Virus record (IMG/VR): IMGVR_UViG_3300032080_000013 | Location: 1 to 40,306 of that record | Length of the DNA stretch: 40,306 nucleotides | From: a virus | Direction: 5' to 3' (one strand) | Part shown: one piece after another, positions 8,454-16,548 of the stretch | How the letters are laid out: each line of letters begins with the position of its first letter | Numbering within the stretch: position 1 is the first letter of the stretch | The notes under the pieces: generated by a model | The model's input: only the letters and a program-made list of their open reading frames with translations | Database searches by the model: none | Told to the model about the DNA's origin: nothing | Made by a program: the position numbers and the translations under genes

Positions 8454-8924
8454 TTAGCCTTCGAGGTCCAACAAGCTGTCGGGACCGGCTTGCAGACGAT
8501 CAACAGGGGGACGGGTGAATCGGCGGTATCGATTGCCAGCACCAGCGGGCATGACGTTGGGTTGGATCTGAGCAGGGGTTGCCATGCACTGAGCCAAGAC
8601 CATGTCGTAGGCCTGCTTGGCAGGAGCGGTCGTGGTGCGGGGGACTTGCTTGCCATAGCTCGACGCGAGTCGAATAGCGAGGTTCAGGAAGACGGCTTCC
8701 GTGAACATATCCGAGATGCCCGAATCCTGATCGGGATCGGCGTTGAGCGGATCAATCGTCATGTTGTAGCCGATGCGGATGCCTTGGCCGTTCCACATCG
8801 CCATCATGGCGTCAAGTCGAAGCATAGCGGACTGCTGCTCTTGAGGCGTGATGTCAAAGACGTGACCTGCCAGGCCGATCTCCTCGAATGCTGCCTCGAT
8901 GATCTGACGCTTGGTGTAGCTCAC
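8454..8924 (-). CDS. P22 gp4-like tail accessory factor, 156 aa
   Basis: This is the first protein to bind the portal after packaging in P22-like phages, closing the channel. The sequence YTKRQIIEAAFEEIGL, followed by QQSAMLRLDAMMAMWNGQGIRIGY and FTEAVFLNLAIRLASSYGK, is the helical signature of the family; P22 gp4 is 166 residues. The start is a GTG at 8924 overlapping the previous stop as GTGA. It follows coat and precedes the gp10-like gene as in P22, but with seven appendage genes inserted between the two. Confidence 0.87.
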   Translation of the reverse strand: MSYTKRQIIEAAFEEIGLAGHVFDITPQEQQSAMLRLDAMMAMWNGQGIRIGYNMTIDPLNADPDQDSGISDMFTEAVFLNLAIRLASSYGKQVPRTTTAPAKQAYDMVLAQCMATPAQIQPNVMPAGAGNRYRRFTRPPVDRLQAGPDSLLDLEG

Positions 8925-9250
8925 GCTGTCTCCAGCGATGCAGCGATGAGGGCTCCGAGCTTCTTGTCACTGGTGCGGCCATCGAAGCGAATGCCAAGCT
9001 CCGTTGCCTTCGACTCCAACTCTGCGCGAGTGGGAGGAGCAAATTGCTCAGCAACAGCGTCTTCCACCAGCTTGACCACATCCACGACATCGGACGGGGG
9101 CTGATAGGCGGCAGCTTCAAGGGGGGTGAGACACCAGCCGGCAGCCAGCATCTCAGGCACGGCACTGGCATCGACGGTCGTGTAATCCACCATGACGCCA
9201 TGCAGTTCATGCGAGCCAGGGGCACGGTACAGCATCGTTGCTTCTCTCAT
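8921..9250 (-). CDS. Hypothetical capsid-region protein with HeH/LEM-like C-terminus, 109 aa
   Basis: An AGGAG site five bases before the ATG at 9250 supports this start; an ATG five codons later is possible. The N-terminal half is short beta strands (MLYRAPGSHELHGVMVDYTTVD). The last 35 residues (TRAELESKATELGIRFDGRTSDKKLGALI) resemble the HeH/LEM-like helical fold common in small phage proteins near coat genes. It follows a strong UUCG hairpin and is coupled to the gp4-like gene by GTGA. Function unknown; a head-completion role is possible from position. Confidence 0.75.
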   Translation of the reverse strand: MREATMLYRAPGSHELHGVMVDYTTVDASAVPEMLAAGWCLTPLEAAAYQPPSDVVDVVKLVEDAVAEQFAPPTRAELESKATELGIRFDGRTSDKKLGALIAASLETA

Positions 9251-9275
9251 CGGGGCTCCTGGCGGGGGAATGGGG

Positions 9276-9297
9276 GCGCCGACCCGAAGGCCGGCGC
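9276..9297 (-). terminator. UUCG hairpin downstream of the coat gene pair
   Basis: On the transcribed strand a nine-base-pair GC-rich stem (8 Watson-Crick pairs plus one G-U) is closed by a UUCG tetraloop. No run of U follows, so it is more likely an mRNA-stabilising or partial-termination hairpin than a full intrinsic terminator. It separates coat and its 159-residue neighbour from the tail genes, where expression levels must fall. Confidence 0.6.
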
Positions 9298-9311
9298 GAG
9301 CGGAAAGCCGC

Positions 9312-9791
9312 TTACTTGCTGAACAGGGCGTTGACCGACGACACGTCGTTGGTGTGGCCCGGACCTGCGGAGGTCACTTCGAACGGGGACTTGACGCCCA
9401 GACGCTCGCACAGAGCCTTGACGTATTCGGTGCGGTTCTTGCCCGAACGCTCCAGTTCCATCAGGCCAGCGACCTTGCCTTCAGGCACAGCCGGCTCAGC
9501 CTTGGCATCGATGGCAGCCTTGAAGGCGTCCAGACCCAGATCGACCAGACCAGCCCAAGGCATGATCTCGTGACGGTCGGGCCAGCGGTCGCCGGTCACG
9601 TCCGTCTCGGTGGCCGAGCGCGTGGCGAAATTGGTCTGCGCGGACTGCGCGTAGGCAGCCTTGACGCCTTCCTTCTCGGCCTTCTCGCGCTCCGACTCGG
9701 TCAGTTCCGGGTAGGTCGTGATATCTTCGGGCTTGGCGCCGCCAGAGACTTCGTTCACGGCGTCCTGCTTCACTTCTTTCTTGGCAGTCAT
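9312..9791 (-). CDS. Hypothetical protein following the coat gene, 159 aa
   Basis: The protein is acidic and Lys-rich at its start (MTAKKEVKQDAVNEVSGGAKPED). A Glu/Lys helix follows (TESEREKAEKEGVKAAYAQSAQ, about residues 31-52), then a compact region ending VKALCERLGVKSPFEVTSAGPGHTNDVSSVNALFSK. There is one Cys and no membrane segment. It lies between coat and the UUCG hairpin with a 9-base gap to coat, so it should be made at high level. Such genes often encode head decoration or assembly proteins, but I cannot assign a family. Confidence 0.72.
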   Translation of the reverse strand: MTAKKEVKQDAVNEVSGGAKPEDITTYPELTESEREKAEKEGVKAAYAQSAQTNFATRSATETDVTGDRWPDRHEIMPWAGLVDLGLDAFKAAIDAKAEPAVPEGKVAGLMELERSGKNRTEYVKALCERLGVKSPFEVTSAGPGHTNDVSSVNALFSK

Positions 9792-9800
9792 GATTGCTCC

Positions 9801-11069
9801 TTATGCCTGGTTGAATGCCAGCGAACCGCCGAACATCGGATTGATCAGCGACGTGCCGAAGTCAATGTCCCAACGGTACTTGACCGCGAGGTTGTTGATG
9901 TTGCCTTGGCGAACGTAGGTGATGGCGATCCCGAGTTCCGGGGTGGTCGCGCGCATGACGTTCCAGCCGTCATTGGGGTCAACGGTGAACGAACCCGGCA
10001 GGAGCAGGAGGTTGTCAGCGACGAAGAACGGGTTCAGTTCAGCGGTGGTGGTGTTGAGCCACGTCACAGCCGCGCCGGTCGCCGGGGTGGCAGACACGTT
10101 CTTGTATTCGATCTCAGCCTTGGTCGCGCCGCCGCCCGAGATGATCGCGGGAGCCACGAGGATCACGTTGGCAGCGGGCTTGCCGATGACGCGGAACGTC
10201 TGGAGCTGGCCCGTGTCCTGCTTGGTGATCATGTGGATCGAGTTCACACCAGCGATGGTGAACGCGTCGCCTGCCTTGATGCCGGCATAGTTGGCCGACG
10301 TCACAGCGAGGGTCGAGTAGCGGTTGTCCACGTTCTCGGTTTCGCCGGTGGCAGCCGTGCTGGTAGCCTTGGGCACCCAGTACTGGTTCGCACCGTTGAC
10401 GGTCGTTGCACCACCGGCAGCAGCAGCAAGGCGGATCGACTGATCGTTCTTGTACGTCTCGAAGCCTGCGACATCGCCGACGTAAGCCTTGGTATAGGCG
10501 TCCATCGAGGATTGCATGCCAGAGGTCTGCGGCTTGGCGAGGTTGGAGGCCATGCCGTTGTAGACGCGCGGCGACAGGAAGGCCTTGCGGTTGCGCAGCG
10601 GAATGCCCTGCTCGGTCATCTGAGCATCAGCCAGGGCGATGTCGTCGAAGCCGGTCGGAGCGGTCGTGCGCTTGACGAACTGCGAGCCTTGGAGGGCAGC
10701 GGTCGTGAACAGCGCGAGGTTGATGTCCGAAGCCAGCTTGTCGCGGGCAGCGTCACCGTAGTTCTTCAGTTGCAGCGGATCGCGCAGATCCTTGGCCGAC
10801 ATGTTGCCGTTGGCCGACTTGTGGAAGCCGATGCTCACCGGCACAGCCATTTCGGTGATGTCACCGAAGTTCGCCGTCTGGTCAAAGCCGTCATAGGAGG
10901 CGGCGATGTTGGGGACGTTGATCCAAGTCTTGTCACCCAGACGCTGCATCTCTTGATCGCCGAAGGGGCGATACTTGCGGGCTGCCTTTGCGATGACGAG
11001 TTGGTCTTCGAAACCCTCGATCATCTCATCGAACATCACCCGTTCTTCACGGTTGAAATTGTTTGCCAT
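9801..11069 (-). CDS. P22 gp5-like major coat protein, 422 aa
   Basis: The length is close to P22 gp5 (430). Features of the P22-coat family are visible: an N-terminal helix (NFNREERVMFDEMIEGFEDQLVIAKAARKYRPF), then GDKTWINVPNIAASYDGFD, VPVSIGFHKSANGNMSAKDLRD, and a C-terminal region FTVDPNDGWNVMRATTPELGIAITYVRQGNINNLAVKYRWDIDFGTSLINP. The last motif (YRWD..FG...NP.FGG) is typical of the HK97-fold P-domain end in this group. An AGGA site precedes the ATG. It follows the scaffold gene directly, as in P22. Confidence 0.88.
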   Translation of the reverse strand: MANNFNREERVMFDEMIEGFEDQLVIAKAARKYRPFGDQEMQRLGDKTWINVPNIAASYDGFDQTANFGDITEMAVPVSIGFHKSANGNMSAKDLRDPLQLKNYGDAARDKLASDINLALFTTAALQGSQFVKRTTAPTGFDDIALADAQMTEQGIPLRNRKAFLSPRVYNGMASNLAKPQTSGMQSSMDAYTKAYVGDVAGFETYKNDQSIRLAAAAGGATTVNGANQYWVPKATSTAATGETENVDNRYSTLAVTSANYAGIKAGDAFTIAGVNSIHMITKQDTGQLQTFRVIGKPAANVILVAPAIISGGGATKAEIEYKNVSATPATGAAVTWLNTTTAELNPFFVADNLLLLPGSFTVDPNDGWNVMRATTPELGIAITYVRQGNINNLAVKYRWDIDFGTSLINPMFGGSLAFNQA

Positions 11070-11092
11070 TGCTGTTCCTGCTTAGGTTTAGG

Positions 11093-11941
11093 TCATGCCT
11101 TCTTCTTTAGCTGAGCCCGATAAGCCGCGATCTTGGAACGATCGCCAGACTTTTCGGCCTCGGCTTCGAGTCGAGCCAGGGTTTGATCCGAGACGCCCCG
11201 TCCACTGCCGCGAACGGCTGTTTCAGGGAGCGGCGCTGCTTTGCGAGGGGTAGCCTTCAATTGAGTCTCCAGTTTTCCAATCGCTACAGCGAACTTCACA
11301 GGGTCTGAGATGGAAGCGAGTTCTTTCGCCTTCTTCGGGTTCTTGCCGAGCGCGTAGACGAGCATTGCCGGGGCATCTGCTCCCGAGAGAATGATGCCTT
11401 GCTGCGTGACAGAGAGGACTTCTTGGGCTTGCGCCTCTGCGTCCTCGAAGTCTCGGACCTTCAGCGAGCTTTTCTGCTTGCCGTAGTCGTCGAGCTTCGT
11501 CTGCCATGCCTTTTGGGCATTCGTGGCCTCGTCCCGCTTCTTCTGCTCCTCCGCATCGGCGTTGCGCTTGCGCTCATGCCATTGCGTCAGTTCTGCATCA
11601 AAGCGGTCCTCGTCGTAGTCGCATGCTGCCAGCGTGGGCTTGGCGCCAACGGCCTGGACTTGCGTCTGGGCGGGGGCGGCTAGCTTGGCTTCCAGCTCAC
11701 GAATGCGCTTGGCCTTCTCTCTGTTGTCCTTGCGAACGTCTCGAACCCATTGGGGCGCGGTCTGCTCATCTTCTTCAGGGGTCGGCGGCTCCCCATCTAT
11801 GTGGACTTCGATCTCTTCCGGTTCTTCCTCGGGTACTTCCGGGGCAGTGTCGTCAGCCACTGGGGCCTCAATCACCTCCTCAGGGTCCACCGGATCGACC
11901 GGAAAATTCTCGTCGTCCACTTGCGTTTCTGCCTGCGTCAT
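11093..11941 (-). CDS. Scaffolding protein, 282 aa
   Basis: The first 60 residues are extremely acidic (runs such as EEVIEAPVADDTAPEVPEEEPEE). They are followed by a charged helical region (VRKDNREKAKRIRELEAKLAA, about residues 65-90), heptad-rich helices, and a basic C-terminus ending DRSKIAAYRAQLKKKA. Scaffolding proteins of P22-like phages share this acidic-helical-basic design; the basic tail binds coat. P22 gp8 is 303 residues. An AAGGG site precedes the ATG. The order portal-scaffold-coat confirms the call. Confidence 0.85.
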   Translation of the reverse strand: MTQAETQVDDENFPVDPVDPEEVIEAPVADDTAPEVPEEEPEEIEVHIDGEPPTPEEDEQTAPQWVRDVRKDNREKAKRIRELEAKLAAPAQTQVQAVGAKPTLAACDYDEDRFDAELTQWHERKRNADAEEQKKRDEATNAQKAWQTKLDDYGKQKSSLKVRDFEDAEAQAQEVLSVTQQGIILSGADAPAMLVYALGKNPKKAKELASISDPVKFAVAIGKLETQLKATPRKAAPLPETAVRGSGRGVSDQTLARLEAEAEKSGDRSKIAAYRAQLKKKA

Positions 11942-11984
11942 CTGTCAACCCTTCAATCTCACCTAAGCCGGTGGTGGCAGCGAC

Positions 11985-12012
11985 ATGATAGTTATTTCCT
12001 ATCAGAACGCAA
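11985..12012 (-). promoter_or_regulatory. Possible internal promoter upstream of scaffold and coat
   Basis: In the 80-base gap after the portal gene, the minus strand shows TTGCGT (12007-12012), a 16-base spacer and TATCAT (11985-11990). The -10 matches the sigma70 consensus at five of six positions. A six-base-pair hairpin lies across the spacer and -10. It could boost scaffold and coat. Weak -35; sequence inspection only. Confidence 0.3.
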
Positions 12013-12021
12013 GCCCCATAG

Positions 12022-14118
12022 CTAGGACATATTTGGAGGCGGTGTGGCAGGCATCCCGCTGGATGGCGTGGGGCTGGCTTGCGGCTGGAGCAGGCCTTGA
12101 AGGGCTTGAACAGAGGCGATCTGCGCATCGTTCTGGGTTGCGCCTGCCTCTGCCAGCGTCTTGATGCGCTGAGCCTCCTTGAGGCTTGCCGATGCGATGG
12201 TGTCCACCGTCTTTGCACGGTTCTGTGCTGCGCCTGCGGTGGCTTCCTCTGCGGCTGCCATGAGGTACTGCGTGTTTGCGTCCGGCTTGGCATTGGCCTG
12301 CTGCTCGGCGAGCATCTTGGCTTCCTCCTCGGTCGGCTTGACGATGCCCATCTGCACTGCCTTGGAGCGCGCAAACTCCCTCAGGTCCGTCATGCCCTCG
12401 CCTTCCATGTTCATCAGCGTGGAGAGCAGGAGGGCCGACTTCATCTGCGGGTCTTCGGTGATCGACGCAATCCCAGTCAGGGCACGCACGACAGCAGCGC
12501 GCCGGCTGGACGAAGACGGGCCGACCTCTGCCACCACATCAAGAATCGCGGAATTCAGGTCGTTCTCAATGAAGTCCTGCCCCGTCTCTGGATCGTAGGC
12601 AGGGACATTCATCTCAACCGATGAAACTTCGCCCTTCTCGTCGATGGTCTTCATCCTTCGGCGTTCTTCCACGAGGATGTCCCGTTCCATCGAGAGCCAT
12701 ACTTGACCGCAGCGGCTCATGGCTTTGGAGAGGTTGTCCACGTACAGGAAAACTTGCATGTCCAGCTTGTTCTGGATCAATTCAACCGCCTTGCCGCTCA
12801 TCTGGGGCTGAAGCTGCTCTCCTGCTTGCTGATTGCCAAGGATCTCCTGCATCCCCGTCTCGGTGATCTGGAACAGCGCAGCGAGGGCGGGAGGGAGTTG
12901 GGGCGGTTTGGTGTAGCCAAGAGGGCCAGCGGGCTGCACGTTGCCCTCTGCGTCCCTCATGGCGTTGAGCATGAGATACGGGTACTTCTTGACGTTCTGA
13001 TCTGCCCACATCATCGTGTGTCCGGCCATCTGCTCGGGGGTCACGATGGGGATTTCAGTCGAGGACAGCGAGGAAATCTCAGCCAGGCTCGACATTTGCA
13101 TGTTGATGAGCCGTTGAATGTCCTTGGCGGGACGAACATGGCCCATGCAACGCTCGATCCCGTCGATTACGCGGCGCTTGCCGTAGACAGGGATGATCGG
13201 AATGCAGTTGCCAGCGATATAGCCCTCGTCTTCGAGGATGCCGCCGCCTGACAGGATGTACTTGTGAACCTTGCGCCGCTTCATGCGCTTCTGACGCACC
13301 TCGCGGAAGCCAGTCGCAGCCAGTTCCTCGGCCTTCTGCTGGCCTTCTTCGCCCTCTAGCTCCTCGGCGGGGACTTTCATGTCCTCCTCATCGAGGCCAC
13401 GGAAGACATGCACCACTTCGGTGACTTCTTCGACCTTGTAAAGCTCGCAGACGTAGACGACGTCGGGTCCAGACCAGCCAAACGCCCAATCTTGGATGCC
13501 CTTGCCCCAAGAATCAGGCTCGTCGTCGTACTTTTCCTTGTACGCCTGCGGGGTCATTGGCGTCAGGACGTAGCAACGCTTGGCGTCGGCCTTGTCTTGG
13601 CGCTTTGCGTCCAGATCGAAGAAGACTGTCGTGTCAGCGTCAAAAATGGGCTCAATCTTGACGCGCTGCTGCTCGTTCTCGTCGTCTTCCTCGTCCTCGT
13701 AGGCAGCACGCAAGCGCCAAGCGCCAAACCCACCGCACACAGCTTCCTCGAAAGCGTTGTCGTAGGCCTCCATTGCATTGGAGTCTTGCTCGTCGGCCCG
13801 GTAAAGGCCGGCACACACGTCTGTCATCTCGTCGCCGGTCGCGCCGTCCCTTGGGATGAACAGGACGGAGATGCGATTGGCTCGGTACTCGTTGATGATG
13901 CGGGTGACAGCAAGCTGAATCTTGTTGACCTCCAGCCTCGGGCGATTTTCGTACTGATCGCCCCATGCACCTGCCCATTGCTCCCCTGCTACGTGGACGA
14001 ATTTTCTGTCTTCGACGCACTGTTGCCGCTCATCCCACACGGCCGACTGGATCTCATCGAACTCCCGCATCGCATCGCTGTGGACTTCTGCCAAGCGTTC
14101 TGCTTTTGACTTTGCCAT
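12022..14118 (-). CDS. P22 gp1-like portal protein, 698 aa
   Basis: The portal dodecamer is the DNA entry and exit vertex. P22 gp1 is 725 residues. The N-terminus (ERLAEVHSDAMREFDEIQSAVWDERQQCVEDRKFVHVAGEQW) and the segment RPRLEVNKIQLAVTRIINEYRANRISVLFIPRDG are typical of this family. So are a highly acidic insert (YEDEEDDENEQQ) and the clip region GGILEDEGYIAGNCIPIIPVYGKRRV. The C-terminal 200 residues are helical and Ala/Gln-rich, fitting the barrel of P22-type portals. A GAGG site precedes the ATG. It lies between TerL and the scaffold gene. Confidence 0.88.
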   Translation of the reverse strand: MAKSKAERLAEVHSDAMREFDEIQSAVWDERQQCVEDRKFVHVAGEQWAGAWGDQYENRPRLEVNKIQLAVTRIINEYRANRISVLFIPRDGATGDEMTDVCAGLYRADEQDSNAMEAYDNAFEEAVCGGFGAWRLRAAYEDEEDDENEQQRVKIEPIFDADTTVFFDLDAKRQDKADAKRCYVLTPMTPQAYKEKYDDEPDSWGKGIQDWAFGWSGPDVVYVCELYKVEEVTEVVHVFRGLDEEDMKVPAEELEGEEGQQKAEELAATGFREVRQKRMKRRKVHKYILSGGGILEDEGYIAGNCIPIIPVYGKRRVIDGIERCMGHVRPAKDIQRLINMQMSSLAEISSLSSTEIPIVTPEQMAGHTMMWADQNVKKYPYLMLNAMRDAEGNVQPAGPLGYTKPPQLPPALAALFQITETGMQEILGNQQAGEQLQPQMSGKAVELIQNKLDMQVFLYVDNLSKAMSRCGQVWLSMERDILVEERRRMKTIDEKGEVSSVEMNVPAYDPETGQDFIENDLNSAILDVVAEVGPSSSSRRAAVVRALTGIASITEDPQMKSALLLSTLMNMEGEGMTDLREFARSKAVQMGIVKPTEEEAKMLAEQQANAKPDANTQYLMAAAEEATAGAAQNRAKTVDTIASASLKEAQRIKTLAEAGATQNDAQIASVQALQGLLQPQASPTPSSGMPATPPPNMS

Positions 14119-14449
14119 CGATAGGTTTCCTCAATGGCCCGAACGAGCCCGATAGGCGCGTATGTTAAACGAGGGCTTGACGAAAGGCTAGAGCGAGGCT
14201 ATGCGGAGCCCAAAGAGATACCCCCCCACATGACACGCCGCGCTTGCGCCGGGGACAGAGGTGAGGGGCGTAAAAGGTAGGCAGGCGTGTCGGGGAGCTT
14301 ACTGGATAACGCTCAGAGCTTACTGGATAAGCAGCTAGGTTACTGGATAAGGCGAGAGGGTCGAGATCAATGACGGCGGCTGGCCGACCCAGCATGATCA
14401 TGGCGCAAAGACGCAGGACCTTTGCGACACTCCACCATCAGCCCACATT
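14119..14449. other. 331-base non-coding gap between terL and portal genes
   Basis: No convincing gene is present. A 78-codon minus frame (14165-14401) exists but lacks a ribosome site and has a basic, Pro/Ser-rich product unlike its neighbours. The gap holds three phased 11-bp repeats (14299-14350), a run of eight C at 14220-14227 and no clear terminator. In an otherwise gap-free operon such a spacer suggests a site for protein binding. Confidence 0.7.
14299..14350. repeat. Three phased copies of TTACTGGATAA
   Basis: Perfect copies of the 11-mer lie at 14299-14309, 14320-14330 and 14340-14350, with periods of 21 and 20 bp, so all face the same side of the helix. The first two share an extended AGCTTACTGGATAA. 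The outer TTA/TAA of each unit is self-complementary. This is iteron-like or operator-like. Candidate roles are a packaging (pac) site, a regulator array or a replication element. None is proven. Confidence 0.9.
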
Positions 14450-15679
14450 CTACCGTCTGGCGTAGGGGTTGTGCGATGGCATGGGCACCACCACAGGCGT
14501 CTTGGGCGTGAGAGCCGCACGTCGAGCGCCCTCGCAGGCATACCGCAGTGCATCGATGACGTGGTTGTCCTTGTCGCTCAGCACAGGTAGCACCAGCCCC
14601 GTCAGTGGATCGGTCTTGTAGCTGTAGAGCGTCAGTTCGTCAATCAGATGCTGGCAGCGCGGGTGAACGATGATGTTGAACGACTTCAGCCATTCGACGC
14701 CTTCCTCCAAGCTCCGAGCCCCCTTGACCGCAGCATTGATCTTCGGGAAGCCGTTCTTCCGCATGTGGCTGATCGTCTCAGGCCTGGCAGAGTCAGCCGT
14801 GAGAGGCCACTTCTCGGCGTCAGGGATGGACATGAACAGCGCGGGTGTGTCCACGATCTCGCAGCCCACCCGATAGGCTTCGTAGGGCACGTAGAGGTTC
14901 TTGCCCACGATGTAGCACTGCACCATCACGGTCGGGTCAACGCTGTAGCCCCAGTCAGCACCCTGGCGGAGGATGGCCTCTTCGGGGACGTCGAACTCCT
15001 CAACCTTCCAGTTGCGGAAGACGCGGGCCTCTGAGTTCTGCTGGTACTTGCCTAACCAGATGTGGGCGAACTTGTCCGGGTCTCGTCCAAGATCGTATTC
15101 AAGCTCTGCCTTCAGTTCTTCGGGGAGCCACGGGTTATCCCGGTAGTTGACCTCCACCACGATGGAGTCGGGAGGCGGCTCAGCAGATCGCAGCAGCGCA
15201 TCCACGGGGTCGGTGGGCTTGCTCGGGTTCCACACGAACCAAAGCTCCGAGCCCTTCTTTCGGATGGTAGGGCGGAGCAGATCAAGCGAACGCTGGCTTA
15301 GGCTCTGCGCTTCTTCGACGAGGGCAATGTCATAGCCTTCCAAACTCTTGATGGAGTCAGCGGTATGGTTTTGCATCCCCTGGAATATCGTAAGGCTGCC
15401 GTTCACGCCCTTGATACGCGAGTCCTGCACATCGAAGTACGCTCCGGCATTCATGGCCGATATCTTGCCCTCCAGCAGCTTCTTGACGGACTGGTCAAGC
15501 GACTTCTGAATCTCCCGGACGCACACAGCATCCGTCTTCTCCATGATCTGCCGCTCGATCAGCATCTCTCCGAAGAAGTGGGACTTGCCCGAGCCTCGCC
15601 CCCCGTGTGCTCCCTTGTAGCGGGAGGGTTTGAGCAGGGGCAAAGCCCATCGGGGCGTCTGGAGGCGGAGTTCGCTCAT
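14450..15679 (-). CDS. terL: Terminase large subunit, 409 aa
   Basis: The packaging motor ATPase and nuclease. A Walker A motif GGRGSGKS is at residues 26-33, and the Walker B with catalytic Glu is in GYDIALVEEAQ (about 115-125). The C-terminal nuclease shows acidic centres in ADWGYSVDPT, TADSARPE and DKDNHVIDALRYA, the Terminase_3/PBSX-type arrangement. The ATG overlaps the stop of the preceding 22-codon ORF as ATGA. It should act with TerS to cut and pump headful DNA into the procapsid through the portal. Confidence 0.93.
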   Translation of the reverse strand: MSELRLQTPRWALPLLKPSRYKGAHGGRGSGKSHFFGEMLIERQIMEKTDAVCVREIQKSLDQSVKKLLEGKISAMNAGAYFDVQDSRIKGVNGSLTIFQGMQNHTADSIKSLEGYDIALVEEAQSLSQRSLDLLRPTIRKKGSELWFVWNPSKPTDPVDALLRSAEPPPDSIVVEVNYRDNPWLPEELKAELEYDLGRDPDKFAHIWLGKYQQNSEARVFRNWKVEEFDVPEEAILRQGADWGYSVDPTVMVQCYIVGKNLYVPYEAYRVGCEIVDTPALFMSIPDAEKWPLTADSARPETISHMRKNGFPKINAAVKGARSLEEGVEWLKSFNIIVHPRCQHLIDELTLYSYKTDPLTGLVLPVLSDKDNHVIDALRYACEGARRAALTPKTPVVVPMPSHNPYARR

Positions 15680-15744
15680 CTCAGATCAAAGAAGACCCAG
15701 CCGATAAGAAAGCCAGCAGCGAAGAGTAGCAAGCCCTCAATCAC
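15676..15744 (-). CDS. 22-residue single-span membrane peptide between terS and terL
   Basis: This GTG-started ORF is wedged exactly between terS and terL. Its start overlaps the terS stop as GTGA (15741-15744) and its stop overlaps the terL start as ATGA. An AAGGAG site lies five bases upstream, inside the end of terS. The peptide (VIEGLLLFAAGFLIGWVFFDLR) is one hydrophobic helix with an acidic N-end and a basic C-end. The double coupling and the perfect membrane profile make chance unlikely. It may only couple terL translation, or place a peptide in the membrane. I know of no family. Confidence 0.62.
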   Translation of the reverse strand: MIEGLLLFAAGFLIGWVFFDLR

Positions 15745-16142
15745 GTCTGCTCCTTCGCCGGGTCCACGATCTCCCGCACGACCTTGGCAAACAGCACGGG
15801 GCCACCGTCAGCGCCCACATGCTCTGCGGTCACCTTGTCACCGAACTCCTTGGGGTTGGCCTTCGATGCCTTCCAGCGGTAGTGATGGGCAAGCTCCTTG
15901 GCCTTGGCAAGGGAGAACTGGTCTTTCGCCTCCTCGATGACTTGACCCGCCATCTCCTCGAAGAAACGGGCTGCGGCTATCCTTGCCTCTCGCGCGCGTG
16001 CGGAACGTTGAGGATCAGCAGCAAGCCATCTGCACATCGTCGCAGGATCGATCCCCAATCCCTCGCACAAACTGCGCTGTGTCGCCCCATTGGTGAGCTG
16101 GTCACAGAGCCAGTCGATTCCCTTCTCGTCTAGGGTGTTCAT
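15741..16142 (-). CDS. terS: Terminase small subunit, 133 aa
   Basis: The ATG at 16142 overlaps the previous stop as ATGA and follows a GGGGG site; the frame can be read further upstream but that part lies inside the previous gene. The N-terminal domain is a homeodomain-like HTH (IDWLCDQLTNGATQRSLCEGLGIDPATMCRWLAADPQRSARAREARI, about residues 7-53), as in Sf6-type TerS. A helical oligomerisation segment follows (FFEEMAGQVIEEAKDQFSLAKAKELAHHYRWKASKANP) and the C-terminal tail is likely to contact TerL. It would recognise the pac site. Confidence 0.88.
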   Translation of the reverse strand: MNTLDEKGIDWLCDQLTNGATQRSLCEGLGIDPATMCRWLAADPQRSARAREARIAAARFFEEMAGQVIEEAKDQFSLAKAKELAHHYRWKASKANPKEFGDKVTAEHVGADGGPVLFAKVVREIVDPAKEQT

Positions 16143-16342
16143 GAGCTTTCCCCCTTGATGGAAGCTGCTGCGCCTGCGTACATGCGACCCCAAGAGGCGC
16201 AGATACCAATCAGAGCGCAAGTCGCAAACCCCGCTACCCACAAGAAGGCTACAAACCCCTCAAACATCCACACAAGCCCCAAGGGCAGGTAAACGATAGT
16301 TAGTATCATCACTAGATCCCAGGCCTTTTCCAGAGCGGTCAT
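16139..16342 (-). CDS. Small two-span membrane protein, 67 aa
   Basis: Two hydrophobic segments are clear: LVMILTIVYLPLGLVWMFEGFVAFL (about residues 10-34) and VAGFATCALIGICASW (about 36-51), with a short polar tail. The ATG overlaps the upstream stop and the stop overlaps terS, both as ATGA. A small membrane protein placed just before terS could be lysis-related or a host-interaction factor. Lysis genes proper are at the far end of the operon, so this remains unassigned. Confidence 0.72.
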   Translation of the reverse strand: MTALEKAWDLVMILTIVYLPLGLVWMFEGFVAFLWVAGFATCALIGICASWGRMYAGAAASIKGESS

Positions 16343-16548
16343 GATTTCCAGTCCTTGAGGAGCGGGTGCATGTCCGCAACAGCTTGCTGCGCCGCGATCT
16401 TCGTGTACGAACCCAGCCCTAGCCCTTGAGACTGCACCCCTAGAGCGTTGCGTGAGACAGCGTCAAGCAAACGCCCATACGCTGCGATGTGCTCTCGCTT
16501 CTTCCGGTTGGCTCGCATGATGGCGAACTTGGTAGGTGGCGTGTTCAT
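16339..16548 (-). CDS. Small basic protein, 69 aa
   Basis: The sequence begins MNTPPTKFAIMRANRKKREHIAAYGRLLDAVSRNALGVQSQG and ends PLLKDWKS. The basic N-terminus could bind nucleic acid. The start ATG overlaps the stop of the 23-codon ORF (ATGA) and its stop overlaps the next membrane gene. No family recognised. Coupling on both sides supports that it is expressed. Confidence 0.68.
   Translation of the reverse strand: MNTPPTKFAIMRANRKKREHIAAYGRLLDAVSRNALGVQSQGLGLGSYTKIAAQQAVADMHPLLKDWKS

Noticed and set aside
9192-11114. Very long plus-strand open frame (640 codons) opposite the coat gene, and similar ones at 4281-5243 and 6044-7357
   Set aside because: They mirror minus-strand genes with clear families, lack ribosome sites and show compositions typical of reverse-frame shadows in GC-rich DNA.
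14165-14401. 78-codon minus frame between terL and portal
   Set aside because: No Shine-Dalgarno site, odd Pro/Ser/Arg composition and it is made partly of the three 11-bp repeats; non-coding is more likely.
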